Assembly (NCBI RefSeq): GCF_014217785.1
Contig: NZ_CP048814.1
Location: forward strand, 3,596,001 to 3,660,000
Length of the DNA: 64,000 nt
Source: Rhodococcus triatomae
GTDB lineage: Bacteria; Actinomycetota; Actinomycetes; Mycobacteriales; Mycobacteriaceae
Direction: 5' to 3'
Shown: piece after piece, positions 43,099 to 52,362 of the stretch
Layout of the letters: each line of letters starts with the position of its first letter
Numbering within the stretch: position 1 is the first letter of the stretch
Made by a program: the position numbers and the translations under genes
Notes under the pieces: generated by a model
The model's database searches: none
Seen by the model: only the letters and a program-made list of their open reading frames with translations
Told to the model about the DNA's origin: nothing

Positions 43099-44517
43099 TC
43101 AGGAGGGTGTCGCGGTGCGATAGGACCAGCCGGAATTCGGGAGTGCGGTGGACGCACTGATGTCGTCCTCCTTCTCGTCGTCCGACTTTCCCTGCGCGAG
43201 GAGGCCGTGGGGATCGGTCATGCGCTTGAACCGGGACTCGACCTCCGCCCAGGGCTTCATGCCACTCGCCCGCAACGTCGGTGTGTGCGTGTTCGCGATG
43301 GACAGCCCGGCCTCCTGCAGCCGAGTGGTCATCTCGGCGACCTGCTCCTGGCTCTCGAAGACGAAGACCGGGGAGCCCTGGGCGGACAGTCCACCCTCGA
43401 ACCGTTTCATCTCGAGATGCATCGGCCCGACGGCGGCGAACTCCGTGTGGACCGCCATGATCGATTCGAGCAGTGTGTCGGCGGGGAACATCGCGAGCAA
43501 TCCGATGAACGCGCGATCGAGCCGCTGGTAGTGCATCATCGAATGCCCCCAGGTGAATTCGTACAACGGGCAGTCGTAGACCCCGGCGCCCTCGTCGCAG
43601 CGGTACCCGATGCTCCCGCCGCACTCGCGAACGAGATCCTCCACGTCGGGCATCGACTGCTCGGCCGCCATCGCCAGCACCATCGCGTGCCCCGGCGGGA
43701 CGAATCCGGCCAGATCGGGAAAGTAGGTGGGGAGTGGGTCGGCGTGCAGCGACACGAGTTTCTTCAGCACCCCCTCGCTACGGCAGATCTCCACCGAGAA
43801 GCGGGCGGCGGAGGCGAAGTCGGGGAACGAGATCACGAGCTCCTGCCACGTCCACGCCGGCGCGGTGGGCAGTTCGACCTCGGTGATGATGCCGTTCGCG
43901 CCGTACGCGTGGTGCACGGTGTTGACGTCGGCGCCGACCAGTTCCACCAGACGGGGCTCCTCCTCGACCGTCATCACCTCGATCGCCGTGATGTTGCCGC
44001 GATCGCGCAGGATTCCCCAGTGGCAGCTGCCGATCCCGGCGTGTCCGCCGGCGAGATAGCCACCGATCGTCGCCTGCCGGGTGGTGGACGGGTGCATGCG
44101 CAACTCCCAGCCGGTGGGACGGATCGCCGCATCGATGTCCGCGACGAGGGTGCCGCACAGCGCTCGCACCGTGCCGAGACGCTGCGCGACGATCCCGGTG
44201 ACCCCGGTGACGTCGACGACGGCGCCGCCGCTCAGCGGGACACCCTGGCCGAACTGTGCGGTGCCGCCGCCCCGGACGGTGATCGGGATGCGGTGCCGGG
44301 CGCAGGCGGCGACGACGGTACGCAGTTCCGCCTTGCTTCCGGGGGCGATGTAGATGTCGGCGATCTTGCCGCGCAACACCTCTCGCAGGATGGGGCTCTG
44401 CGCGAAGCGGTCGCGGCTCTTGGCACGCAGAAGACGGGGTTCGGACGAATGGGTGATGTCCCCCAGATCCTCTGCGAGTCGTGCGAGTGATCCGGGGTCG
44501 ACGGTGGTGACGGACAC
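43099..44517 (-). CDS. FAD-binding oxidoreductase (PCMH/GlcD-like)
   Basis: A 472-residue flavoprotein. The FAD-binding PCMH domain occupies about residues 45-225, with ITVRGGGTAQFGQGVPLSGG for the pyrophosphate and HPSTTRQATIGGYLAGGHAG further on; the C-terminal half is the substrate cap. The family oxidises alcohols, hydroxyacids or amines on small molecules. It sits between the amidohydrolase upstream and the binding protein downstream on the same strand, which suggests one catabolic route. Lacking a visible His for covalent FAD, binding is probably non-covalent. Confidence 0.75.
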   Translation of the reverse strand: MSVTTVDPGSLARLAEDLGDITHSSEPRLLRAKSRDRFAQSPILREVLRGKIADIYIAPGSKAELRTVVAACARHRIPITVRGGGTAQFGQGVPLSGGAVVDVTGVTGIVAQRLGTVRALCGTLVADIDAAIRPTGWELRMHPSTTRQATIGGYLAGGHAGIGSCHWGILRDRGNITAIEVMTVEEEPRLVELVGADVNTVHHAYGANGIITEVELPTAPAWTWQELVISFPDFASAARFSVEICRSEGVLKKLVSLHADPLPTYFPDLAGFVPPGHAMVLAMAAEQSMPDVEDLVRECGGSIGYRCDEGAGVYDCPLYEFTWGHSMMHYQRLDRAFIGLLAMFPADTLLESIMAVHTEFAAVGPMHLEMKRFEGGLSAQGSPVFVFESQEQVAEMTTRLQEAGLSIANTHTPTLRASGMKPWAEVESRFKRMTDPHGLLAQGKSDDEKEDDISASTALPNSGWSYRTATPS

Positions 44518-44577
44518 GGGTGCTCCTGACGGTGAGGCGGACAGTGGGTCGGGTGGAACAGGGTGGAGTCGAGCCGC

Positions 44578-45885
44578 TCAGGCGGTCCGGTACAGGCGGC
44601 GGGCGCGGTCCCGGCAGTCGTGCTCGGCGTCCGGATCACGGTCGGTGGGTCCGCCGCCGACGCGCGTGCCGCCGAGGTAGACGTCCGTGATGTCGGCCGC
44701 GGACACGGCGAGGACCGCGAAGGCCCACAGATCGAGCCGGTCGGGCGGCAGCGGCGCCGGTGGACGGATCACCAGGAAGTCGGCGAACTTGCCGACCTCG
44801 AGGCTGCCGACCCGATCTGCGATTCCGAGGATCTCGGCACTGCCGAGTGTGTGCATGCGCAGCACTCCGTGGGCGTCGAGAACAGTGGCGTCGCGGGCAA
44901 GCGCCCGCAGCAGGTACAGGCCGGTGCGCATGTTCTGGAAGGGGTCGGCGACGTCGGCGCTCGCCTGCCCGTCGACGCCCATACCGATCCGCAGGCCCGC
45001 GTCCCGGTATCCGGGGATATCCGGGATACCGGAGCCCAGGCGACCGTTGGACAGCGGATTCCACACCATCGCCGCTCCGGCCTCGGCGCAGGTGTCGCGG
45101 ATGCGGGGTGTGGTGTGGATGAAGTGTGCGAACAGCGTGTCGGGGCCGATTCGCCCCGCGGCGAGCAGGTCGTCGAACGACGCCTGCTGCTCCGCGGCGA
45201 CGGTGGGGTCCTCGAGGTAGTGCGCGTGCAGGCCGAATCCGAGCTCGCGGAGCAGCGTGGCTTCCTCGCGCATCGCCGCGACCGGGAGCAGGCCGGTGGT
45301 GTTGACGGAGATCCCGAGGACGCGGTGCCGGTCGTCGCGGGTCAGGTGCGCGAACTTGTCGATGTCGCCGAGTCTTTCGTCCGCGGAGGCCTCTCGCGTC
45401 GACGAGAACGAGTACACCGTGCGGGCGGGTACGTCGAGGGCGGCCTGCCATTGCTCGACGGGGCCGTGCCCGAAGTCGTGGGTGTGGTTGCACACGGTGG
45501 TGATTCCGTGCCGTAGCAGGTCGTCGTAGCCGTGCCGGGTGAACGCGTACATGTCCTCGTCCGCGAGGTGCGGGCCGAATCGCTTGTGCAGGCGATCGAT
45601 CCATCCCATCGTGGAGCAGCCGTCGGCGATGCCGCGGAACACGCTCTGCCACAGGTGGCTGTGTGCCGAGACGAAGCCCGGGAGGACGAGGGCGCCGTCG
45701 AGATCGACACGCGTGTCGGCCGGCGCGGCCTCGTCTTCGGGGAAGGTGCCGGGTGCGGTGCGGGAGATCGTGCCGTCGGCCTCGACGACGAGGTGGCCGA
45801 GCCGGGGTGCGGCTCCGGGATCGTGGACCGGGTAGATCATCCCGTTGTCGAAGACGGTTCTGGCGCGGGTGGATGTCACTCTCAT
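44578..45885 (-). CDS. Amidohydrolase-superfamily deaminase or hydrolase
   Basis: A 435-residue metal-dependent hydrolase of the cytosine-deaminase/TrzN/SAH-deaminase group. The metal site is visible: GFVSAHSHLWQS (His-x-His), HAHYLED, FAHFIHTT and the catalytic Asp in GMGVDGQASAD. The family deaminates or dechlorinates N-heterocycles. The ATG at 45885 is preceded by a modest GAG site. It is the first gene of the LacI-controlled set, and an AAACGTTT motif lies 58 bases upstream. Confidence 0.8.
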   Translation of the reverse strand: MRVTSTRARTVFDNGMIYPVHDPGAAPRLGHLVVEADGTISRTAPGTFPEDEAAPADTRVDLDGALVLPGFVSAHSHLWQSVFRGIADGCSTMGWIDRLHKRFGPHLADEDMYAFTRHGYDDLLRHGITTVCNHTHDFGHGPVEQWQAALDVPARTVYSFSSTREASADERLGDIDKFAHLTRDDRHRVLGISVNTTGLLPVAAMREEATLLRELGFGLHAHYLEDPTVAAEQQASFDDLLAAGRIGPDTLFAHFIHTTPRIRDTCAEAGAAMVWNPLSNGRLGSGIPDIPGYRDAGLRIGMGVDGQASADVADPFQNMRTGLYLLRALARDATVLDAHGVLRMHTLGSAEILGIADRVGSLEVGKFADFLVIRPPAPLPPDRLDLWAFAVLAVSAADITDVYLGGTRVGGGPTDRDPDAEHDCRDRARRLYRTA

Positions 45886-45942
45886 CGGCAACTCGGCTCC
45901 CGGAAGTGGTCGGACCGAACTCGGAGGTTCTCGGACAGTGCC

Positions 45943-45952
45943 TAAACGTTTT
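45943..45952. promoter_or_regulatory. LacI-type operator near the amidohydrolase
   Basis: TAAACGTTTT, with the central CG and AAACGTTT palindrome typical of LacI-family sites. It matches the second motif at 46024. Confidence 0.55.
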
Positions 45953-46023
45953 TTCAGCGGTGTGCACCCAGGGTGAGGTACCAGCGTTGCGCGGACGTAA
46001 ATCCGGGTTGCAGCTACGTTGCC

Positions 46024-46033
46024 AAATCGTTTA
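46024..46033. promoter_or_regulatory. LacI-type operator near lacI
   Basis: AAATCGTTTA, which reads TAAACGATTT on the other strand and matches the first motif. The two sites, 81 bases apart in the divergent region, could be bridged by a LacI tetramer or dimer pair. Confidence 0.5.
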
Positions 46034-46111
46034 GCCACCGGCCAGGGCGCGGGGGTAGGCTCCTGATCGGACATCGGACGATCCGGCGGCGTCGCCGGCG
46101 AGAGGACGGGT

Positions 46112-47116
46112 ATGGCAGCGCGGAGACCCACCATCCGCGACGTGGCCGCTGCCGCCGAGGTGTCGGTGGCCACGGTCTCGCACGCCCTCAACGGCAAGGG
46201 ACGGCTGGAGGACGCCACTCGGGCCCGCATCCGGGAAGTCGCGGACCGGCTCGGATACCGCGCCGATCCGCGGGCTCGTGCGCTGCGGACCGGGACGGGC
46301 AACACGATCGCACTGGTCGCGTCCCTGCTCGCGGACGAGGGTGCCGACCGGGAGGGGCGGCTGGACTGGTACACCCGCGCCGCGTTCGCGGCGGCCGACG
46401 AGTGCCTCCGTCAGGGGTACGCCCTGGTGCTGGTGCCGCCGTCGGATCAGCAGAGCTGGGCCGCGAACCTCGCGGTGGACGGCGTGCTGGCGATCGACCC
46501 CGACCCCAGTGACGGCATCGTCGCCACTCTGCTCCAGCGGAGTCTGCCCGCGGTCGTCGTGGGCGGGGCGGACGAGTCCCCGGAGATGGCGACGGTCGCC
46601 CTGGACCGGGCGAGCGCCGTCGAGGTGGTGATGGCGCACTTCCTCGCTCGCGGTTGCGCGCATCCCGCGCTCGTCGTCGACGGCAGCCGACGGCACATCG
46701 CCACCGGCACCCACCGCGCCTACCTCGCGTGGTGCGCGGCACACGGCTTCTCCCCGAAGGTCGCGGTTGCCCCCACCGGTGTGTCTCGGTCGGAGAGCGG
46801 GAAACGCGCCATGGCGGAACTGCTCACCGCCCACCCCGAGGTCGACGCGGTCTACGTACCGTTGGATTCACTCGCGGTCGGAGGGGCGGAGGCGATCGGG
46901 GAACTTGCCTCGGCGCCGGGCCGGGTCCGCCGGGACATTCGGGTGGTGACGTCCGAGGGCCTGCTGGCCAGGCACGCGAACCCGCCGCTGACCGCGGTCG
47001 ACACCAAGCGTGAGCAGCAGGCGGTCGCAGCCACCCGGATGCTCGTCGAACAACTGCGGACCGGCCGTCTACCCGAATCCCGGACCTTCGCTGCCACGCT
47101 CGTCGTGCGTGACTGA
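46112..47116 (+). CDS. LacI-family transcriptional regulator
   Basis: A 334-residue LacI/GalR repressor. The DNA-binding part TIRDVAAAAEVSVATVSHAL covers residues 7-26, with the hinge helix near DPRARALRTG; the remaining domain is a periplasmic-binding-protein fold. It is divergent from the amidohydrolase and two CG-centred motifs lie between. LacI regulators generally sense the substrate or an intermediate of the pathway they control, here probably an N-heterocycle (inference). Confidence 0.85.
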   Translation: MAARRPTIRDVAAAAEVSVATVSHALNGKGRLEDATRARIREVADRLGYRADPRARALRTGTGNTIALVASLLADEGADREGRLDWYTRAAFAAADECLRQGYALVLVPPSDQQSWAANLAVDGVLAIDPDPSDGIVATLLQRSLPAVVVGGADESPEMATVALDRASAVEVVMAHFLARGCAHPALVVDGSRRHIATGTHRAYLAWCAAHGFSPKVAVAPTGVSRSESGKRAMAELLTAHPEVDAVYVPLDSLAVGGAEAIGELASAPGRVRRDIRVVTSEGLLARHANPPLTAVDTKREQQAVAATRMLVEQLRTGRLPESRTFAATLVVRD

Positions 47117-47161
47117 CTCCCGCCTTCCTGGGGTGTCTCCGTGCGGGTGCATGATGAAGGA

Positions 47162-47764
47162 ATGGATGCGGTGGACGAGGTCGTCGGCGAGGACTATTCG
47201 GAGGCGCGGCTCACCGGGCAGCGATGGGAGAACAGGCACTTCACCGACTGCACCTTCCGGGACGCCGATCTCGGCGAGTTGCACACCCGCTCGGTGGTGT
47301 TCACCCGTTGCGACTTCACCGGGACGGATCTCGGCGACTCCGTGCATGCACTCACCGCATTCCGGTCCTGCAGGTTCACCAGAACCACACTGTGGCACAG
47401 CGAATTTCGTGGATGCAGCTTCCTCGGGTCGGAGTTCGACCAGTGTCGGATGAGGCCGATGCTCGTCGAGGAGGTGGACTTCACGCTCGCCTCGCTCGGG
47501 GGCGCCGACCTCCGCGGTGTCGACTTCACGGACTGCCGATTCCGGGAGGCCAACCTGGTGCGGACGGACATGCGCAAGACGACGCTGTGTTCGGCGGACC
47601 TGTTCGGTGCTCGCACCGGTGGGGTGAACCTCGACGACGCGGACCTGCGCGGGGCTCATGTCGGGGCAGACCTGTGGACCACGGCGTCCCTGAACCGCGC
47701 CCGAATCGACCTGACCCAGGCCGTCGCGTACGCCGCGGCGCACGGTCTGCTGGTCGAGAACTGA
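47162..47764 (+). CDS. mfpA: Pentapeptide-repeat protein MfpA
   Basis: A 200-residue pentapeptide-repeat protein resembling M. tuberculosis MfpA (Rv3361c) across its length: [20 protein letters not shown], then [19 protein letters not shown] and [13 protein letters not shown] near the end. The A-x-L/F-x-x repeats fold into a DNA-like beta helix. MfpA binds DNA gyrase and gives low-level fluoroquinolone protection in mycobacteria. ATG at 47162 is chosen over GTG at 47141. It precedes folD by 107 bases, as in M. tuberculosis. Confidence 0.88.
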   Translation: MDAVDEVVGEDYSEARLTGQRWENRHFTDCTFRDADLGELHTRSVVFTRCDFTGTDLGDSVHALTAFRSCRFTRTTLWHSEFRGCSFLGSEFDQCRMRPMLVEEVDFTLASLGGADLRGVDFTDCRFREANLVRTDMRKTTLCSADLFGARTGGVNLDDADLRGAHVGADLWTTASLNRARIDLTQAVAYAAAHGLLVEN

Positions 47765-47871
47765 TTCGCCGGTCACCGATGCCGCTGGGCCGCGGCAACG
47801 ACGGGTACCGGGGCGGGACACGAAGAAGGGCCCCGAGACGGAGCGGCGGCACCGAACCACGGCATGAAACA

Positions 47872-48753
47872 ATGGGGGCCGTGACTGCGACACTCCTGGA
47901 CGGCAAGGCGACCCGTGACGAGATCTTCGAGGACCTGAAGACGCGTGTCAGTGCGCTGGCAGCGCGCGGCGTCGTCCCGGGACTGGGCACCGTGCTGGTC
48001 GGCGACGACCCCGCCTCCGCCGCCTACGTCCGCGGCAAGCACTCCGACTGCGCCAAGGTGGGGATCACCTCGATCGCGCGCCAGCTGCCGGGAGACATCG
48101 GCCAGGCCGAGCTCGACGCCACGATCGACGAACTCAACACGAACCCCGAATGCACCGGCTACATCGTGCAGCTTCCACTGCCGAAGCAGCTGGACGAGAA
48201 CAGCGCTCTGGAACGGATCGACCCGTCCAAGGACGCGGACGGACTCCACCCGGTCAACCTCGGCCGACTGGTCCTCGGCACCCCGGCACCGCTGCCGTGT
48301 ACCCCGCGCGGCATTCTGCACCTGCTACGCCGCTACGACGTCCCGATCGCGGGAGCGAACGTGGTGGTCGTGGGACGCGGGATCACCGTCGGCAGGTCGA
48401 TCGGGCTGCTGTTCACTCGCAGGAGTGAGAACGCCACGGTCACCCTCTGCCATACCGGCACCCGGGACCTCGCCGCGGAGGTGCGGCGCGCGGACATCGT
48501 CGTCGCCGCCGCCGGCGTGCCGGGACTGATCACCCCGGAGATGGTCAAGCCGGGCGCAGCGGTCGTCGACGTCGGCGTCAGCCGCACCGAGGACGGACTG
48601 CGCGGCGATGTGGCACCCGGAGTCGACGAAGTGGCCGGCTGGCTGTCGCCGAACCCGGGAGGTGTCGGCCCGCTCACCCGCGCCTTCCTGCTCACCAACG
48701 TCGTCGAGCGCGCCGAGCGGATCGCCGCCGACCTCGCCTCGACACCCAGCTGA
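47872..48753 (+). CDS. folD: Methylenetetrahydrofolate dehydrogenase/cyclohydrolase
   Basis: A 293-residue bifunctional enzyme. The dehydrogenase lysine is Lys56 in YVRGKHSDC, with [14 protein letters not shown] and the NADP loop [14 protein letters not shown]. It interconverts methylene- and formyl-tetrahydrofolate for purine and methionine synthesis. ATG at 47872 is used; GTG at 47881 is possible. A single base lies between its stop and the DUF3017 start, so they form an operon. Confidence 0.95.
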   Translation: MGAVTATLLDGKATRDEIFEDLKTRVSALAARGVVPGLGTVLVGDDPASAAYVRGKHSDCAKVGITSIARQLPGDIGQAELDATIDELNTNPECTGYIVQLPLPKQLDENSALERIDPSKDADGLHPVNLGRLVLGTPAPLPCTPRGILHLLRRYDVPIAGANVVVVGRGITVGRSIGLLFTRRSENATVTLCHTGTRDLAAEVRRADIVVAAAGVPGLITPEMVKPGAAVVDVGVSRTEDGLRGDVAPGVDEVAGWLSPNPGGVGPLTRAFLLTNVVERAERIAADLASTPS

Positions 48754-48754
48754 C

Positions 48755-49036
48755 GTGACCGCCGGGGCGCTCGTGAAGAGGAACTTCGCGATCCTCGTCG
48801 TGCTCGCGGTCATCGTGGCAGCTCTCGTGCTGGTGGCAGCGGATCGCTGGCGGCGCGGAGCGCTCGTGTTCGGTGCCGCCGTACTGGTCGCTGCCGTACT
48901 GCGACTGGTGCTCTCGGAGGAGCAGGCGGGGCTGCTGGCGGTGCGGGGCAAGCCATTCGACGTGACCGCCCTCACCGCGGTCGGCGGCGCGATCGTGTGG
49001 TTGGCCATCTCGATCGATCCGCTGGGGACCGGCTAA
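48755..49036 (+). CDS. DUF3017 membrane protein
   Basis: A 93-residue protein with three hydrophobic helices (near residues 9-28, 32-50 and 70-88). It belongs to DUF3017, which follows folD in many actinobacteria (Rv3355c). Function is unknown. GTG at 48755 lies two bases after the folD stop; GTG at 48773 is possible. Confidence 0.8.
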   Translation: MTAGALVKRNFAILVVLAVIVAALVLVAADRWRRGALVFGAAVLVAAVLRLVLSEEQAGLLAVRGKPFDVTALTAVGGAIVWLAISIDPLGTG

Positions 49037-50145
49037 CGGTCCGGAGCGGGACGGCCATGCGATGGTTCGGCGACGTCGAAATGAGCCAGCCCGTGGGGTC
49101 TGCCGTTGATCTGCAGGCCGACACGGTGCGAGCCAGGGTGGTATCGCCGAGTCGTGAGGGGCGCGAAGCTGTGTCGGCGGAGTGCCGACCATTGCTCCCC
49201 CGGGGCCAGGACCCGTCGGCTCAGGGTGAACACCTTGACCGAATGGGTGCCGTCGGCGCGGCGGAAGTGAATGGCGTAGTCGACCGCGAAGGCTGCCGTC
49301 TGGGATCCGGCGTTGGCAACGGAATAGCGGAACTCGAGGTGTCCTCCGACCGTGACGCGGGAGTCGGTGAGTTCCGGGCCGACGACATGTGTCGGGGCGT
49401 CGGCGTCGTATCCGAGGAGACGGAGTGCCTCGGGGTCCCCCTTCTTGACAAGAGTGCGCAGGCCGCGGCGAAGAACCGAGGGGGTGAAGTCGTCGGGCTG
49501 GCGGGCCCACCCCGCGGCGATGTCGATCGTGAGGTCGCGATCGTGGTGGCTGACGTCGTTGAGATGATTCGCCACCGATCTGCGTACGTATTCGGAGTCG
49601 TCGAAGCGCAGAGCGTCGATGATCTTTCTGGTTCTCGCGGGGTTCGCGGTCAATTCGGGAACACGCACTGCCCACGGCAGGCGTGGTCGGGTCGACTCAC
49701 TGGCGAGCCGACGGACATGTGGATCAGGGTTGCTCGTCCAGGATTCCGCGGTACGAAGTGTGAGGTCGAGGTCAGCCCGCAAGAACGGCCGAATCGCGGA
49801 TTCGGCGGTAAGCCGCGGTGTCAGGGCGGCGAGCAGTTCGAGTGCGCGATCGGCTGACTCCGCTCCCCGGACAGCCACCGCTTCGTTCACCGGGAAAGTC
49901 ATCCATCCGGTGAAGTCGTTCTGGTCCAGTGCCGCGCGCAGCACAGTGGCGAAAGTGGGGAACTCGGAAGGTAGGTCCGTGAGGATCGCGTCGCGTGTCA
50001 TCGTGACACGCTCCGAGAACCGCAGACCGCCGAGGCGGGAGGCGCATCCGAGTAGCGTGCGGGTCGGCCCGCCGCCTGCTCGGCGCAGACATGTGCTCAG
50101 AGCGAAGACTGATCGTGCATTCAACAACTCGTCTGCGGTGGGCAC
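49033..50145 (-). CDS. AlkC-like DNA alkylation repair protein with C-terminal Ig-like domain
   Basis: A 370-residue protein. Residues ~1-240 are HEAT-like helical repeats with the segment RRLASESTRPRLPWAVRVPE and SEYVRRSVANHLNDVSHHD, typical of AlkC/AlkD glycosylases. The start (MPTADELLNARSVFALSTCL) resembles AlkC. Residues ~250-360 are beta-rich (HLEFRYSVANAGSQTAAFAV) and look like the Ig-like domain of the AlkC-beta group. Family role: excision of N3-alkylated purines. It ends four bases inside the DUF3017 gene. Confidence 0.7.
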   Translation of the reverse strand: MPTADELLNARSVFALSTCLRRAGGGPTRTLLGCASRLGGLRFSERVTMTRDAILTDLPSEFPTFATVLRAALDQNDFTGWMTFPVNEAVAVRGAESADRALELLAALTPRLTAESAIRPFLRADLDLTLRTAESWTSNPDPHVRRLASESTRPRLPWAVRVPELTANPARTRKIIDALRFDDSEYVRRSVANHLNDVSHHDRDLTIDIAAGWARQPDDFTPSVLRRGLRTLVKKGDPEALRLLGYDADAPTHVVGPELTDSRVTVGGHLEFRYSVANAGSQTAAFAVDYAIHFRRADGTHSVKVFTLSRRVLAPGEQWSALRRHSFAPLTTRRYHPGSHRVGLQINGRPHGLAHFDVAEPSHGRPAPDR

Positions 50146-50189
50146 GCCCCCAGCCTCCTTCGGCGTCCGGATTCCTCGGTGGTCGGCGA

Positions 50190-50483
50190 CTATGCGGTGT
50201 GCAGGACCGCGCCGTGCCGCATCTCGTGTACGTGGCCGATCTGGCGGAAGAAGCCCTGTGTTCGTTCGTGCCGGGGCATTTCCTCGGCTGCGCGCGCGGC
50301 AGCCTCGGGTGAGGACCAGATGAGGAAGTCCATCAGGGACCCGTCGTCGGTGCGGGCCAGGTGCGCGCCGAGGAAATCACTGCCGTACCGCTCTCGGAGA
50401 ACCTCGATGAGAGATTCCCGCCCTGCGAGGAGGAGATCCGGGTCGGAGGCGTCGAAACGGACGTACTCGATCGTTGGGGGCAT
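50190..50483 (-). CDS. Small ABM-like protein, function unknown
   Basis: A 97-residue protein with a dimeric alpha/beta-barrel-like pattern: TIEYVRFDAS at the start, then SLMDFLIWSSPEAAARAAEE. It resembles antibiotic-biosynthesis-monooxygenase-type small proteins, but no active-site residue is diagnostic. AAGGAG lies about nine bases before the ATG. It is divergent from the CGNR gene and shares its operator region. Confidence 0.5.
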   Translation of the reverse strand: MPPTIEYVRFDASDPDLLLAGRESLIEVLRERYGSDFLGAHLARTDDGSLMDFLIWSSPEAAARAAEEMPRHERTQGFFRQIGHVHEMRHGAVLHTA

Positions 50484-50503
50484 CGCGTGCACTCCTTCTA
50501 TTA

Positions 50504-50530
50504 TCACGGGTTTGTCCATCAAAACCGTGA
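50504..50530. promoter_or_regulatory. Inverted repeat 1 in the CGNR divergent promoter
   Basis: TCACGGGTTTG and CAAAACCGTGA (11-base arms, one mismatch) separated by five bases, 21 bases upstream of the ABM-like start. Confidence 0.65.
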
Positions 50531-50545
50531 GCGAGACAGTATCAT

Positions 50546-50565
50546 GGTTTCGTTCGGCTGAAACC
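50546..50565. promoter_or_regulatory. Inverted repeat 2 in the CGNR divergent promoter
   Basis: GGTTTC and GAAACC (perfect six-base arms) around eight bases. It shares the AAACCGT core with repeat 1, so both are likely sites of one regulator, probably the CGNR protein. Confidence 0.6.
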
Positions 50566-50580
50566 GTTAGTGTGAGTGTG

Positions 50581-51126
50581 GTGATTCGCGACTTGGAGGA
50601 GATGCCGTGGATCGGTGAGAACTGTGCACTCGATCTCGCGAACACGATCGTTCGCAACGCCGGAACTCGTCCCGACGTGGACTTCTTCACCGATGCCCGA
50701 CTTCTGCACCGATGGCGTTCGGTTGTCGACCGTCGCATCGCCGACGTACCGACGGATCAGCTTGTCGAGTGGAGGTCTCTCGTCCGGGAGTCGCTTGTCG
50801 TAGTTGGCGAGTCGGGTAACGTACCGGCGCGGGTGAGGATTCGCCTCAACGCTCTCGCGGAGGGTGCTCCCGTGGTTCTGAAAATGGACGAGGGTGGCGT
50901 GGTCCGTCACGTCGATCGCGCGGACTGCCCGCCCGATGCGGTAGTGGCACGCGAGACGCTGCGGCTCATCGGCTCGACGAACGAGTTCGCGGTGCGACTG
51001 TGTGACGCGCCCAGTTGTGGGATGTTCTTTGTTCCGCGTCGCCGGAACCAGGAGTGGTGCACGACCCGATGCGGTGCCCGGGTCCGATCCAGTCGCCGAT
51101 ACGAGGCGAGTTCGCGCCTCGAATAG
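50581..51126 (+). CDS. CGNR zinc-finger transcriptional regulator
   Basis: A 181-residue ABATE/CGNR-type protein. The C-terminal zinc finger reads CDAPSCGMFFVPRRRNQEWC followed by TTRCGAR, giving Cys141, Cys146, Cys160 and Cys164; the usual CGNR motif is CGAR here. The N-terminal ABATE domain (residues ~1-130) is thought to bind an effector. GTG at 50581 or 50578 may be leaderless, because TAGTGT lies eight bases upstream. Two related dyads upstream suggest autoregulation and control of the divergent gene. Confidence 0.75.
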   Translation: MIRDLEEMPWIGENCALDLANTIVRNAGTRPDVDFFTDARLLHRWRSVVDRRIADVPTDQLVEWRSLVRESLVVVGESGNVPARVRIRLNALAEGAPVVLKMDEGGVVRHVDRADCPPDAVVARETLRLIGSTNEFAVRLCDAPSCGMFFVPRRRNQEWCTTRCGARVRSSRRYEASSRLE

Positions 51127-51237
51127 GCCGGTGGTCGCAAGGGCCGGTTCAGCCGAGGGCCGGGAGCCTGATCGAAGGGCGCTGATCGCGGGAGCGGGGC
51201 GTTCGCCGGACGCGGCAACAGCGGGCTCGCCCCGGCG

Positions 51238-52362
51238 CTAACGTCCCGCGCGCGCGAGTGTCATGGTCTCGCCCAGCAACTCGGCCATCGCCTCGGCCTC
51301 GGTGAGGAAGCCGTCGTGGCCGTCCCGGGACTCGAGCACGCGAAGGTCGCCGCTCGTCGGGATCAGTTCGGCGAGCTCCTCCTGCAACCTCAGGGGATAC
51401 AGCCGATCCGAATCGACGCCCGCGACGATGACGGGCGCGGTGATCCGCGCCAGCGCGGCGGCGATCCCACCGCGACCACGGCCGACGTCGTGTCGGTTCA
51501 TCGCCTCGCTCAACAGGACGTACGTCCCCGGGTCGAAACGGCTCACGAGCTTGTCGGCCTGGTATTCGAGGTAACTCTGCACGGAGTAGCGACCGCCGTC
51601 CCAGGGATCCTCGCCGTCCTGGGCGGAATTCGCGAACCTGCTGTCCAGTTCGTGCTCGGTGCGATACGTCAGGTGCGCGATCCGGCGTGCGATGCCGAGC
51701 CCGACGCGGGGCGCGCGGTCGGTGCCGTAGTAGTCGCCACCCTGCCAGTCCGGGTCCCCGGTGATCGCCGCGATCTGGGTGGTCTGGGTGCCGATCTGGT
51801 CCGCGGTGGCCCGGGCGCCGACGGCCACCACGAGCGCGGCCGAGACCCGGTCGGGGTGGGTGACGGCCCACTCGAGCGCGCGCATGCCGCCCATCGAGCC
51901 GCCGACCACCGCCGCGAGCCGGTCGATCCCGAGGAGATCGACGAGGATGCGCTCGGCCGTGACCTGGTCGCGGATCGACGTGTACGGGAATCGGCTGCCG
52001 TAGGGACGGCCGTCCGGTGCGAGCGAGCCGGGGCCGGTGGATCCGCGGCAGCCGCCGAGGACGTTGACGGCCACGACGCACCACTCGTCGGTGTCGACCG
52101 GCGCGCCGGGGCCGATCATGCCCTCCCACCATCCGGGGGAGGGGTGGACGTCGTCGGCGGGTCCGACGACGTGGGAGTCGCCGGTCAGCGCGTGCTCGAC
52201 CAGCACCACGTTGTCGCGGGTGGGGGAGAGCTCGCCCCAGCGCTGGACCGCGAGCGACACGGACTCGACGGTGGATCCGCTCTCGAGTTCGACCGGGCCG
52301 ATGTCGACGGTGCTCAGCCGGCCGTCGGGAAGCAGCAGCTCGTGCACCGATGTCGCCGTCAA
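51238..52362 (-). CDS. metX: Homoserine O-acetyltransferase
   Basis: A 374-residue alpha/beta-fold acyltransferase closely similar to M. tuberculosis MetA/MetX (Rv3341). The nucleophile is Ser156 in GGSMGG; the Asp and His are in [14 protein letters not shown] and [17 protein letters not shown] and [19 protein letters not shown] are family blocks. It makes O-acetylhomoserine for the sulfhydrylase encoded by the preceding gene. The TTG start overlaps the metY stop (TTGA). Confidence 0.92.
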   Translation of the reverse strand: MTATSVHELLLPDGRLSTVDIGPVELESGSTVESVSLAVQRWGELSPTRDNVVLVEHALTGDSHVVGPADDVHPSPGWWEGMIGPGAPVDTDEWCVVAVNVLGGCRGSTGPGSLAPDGRPYGSRFPYTSIRDQVTAERILVDLLGIDRLAAVVGGSMGGMRALEWAVTHPDRVSAALVVAVGARATADQIGTQTTQIAAITGDPDWQGGDYYGTDRAPRVGLGIARRIAHLTYRTEHELDSRFANSAQDGEDPWDGGRYSVQSYLEYQADKLVSRFDPGTYVLLSEAMNRHDVGRGRGGIAAALARITAPVIVAGVDSDRLYPLRLQEELAELIPTSGDLRVLESRDGHDGFLTEAEAMAELLGETMTLARAGR

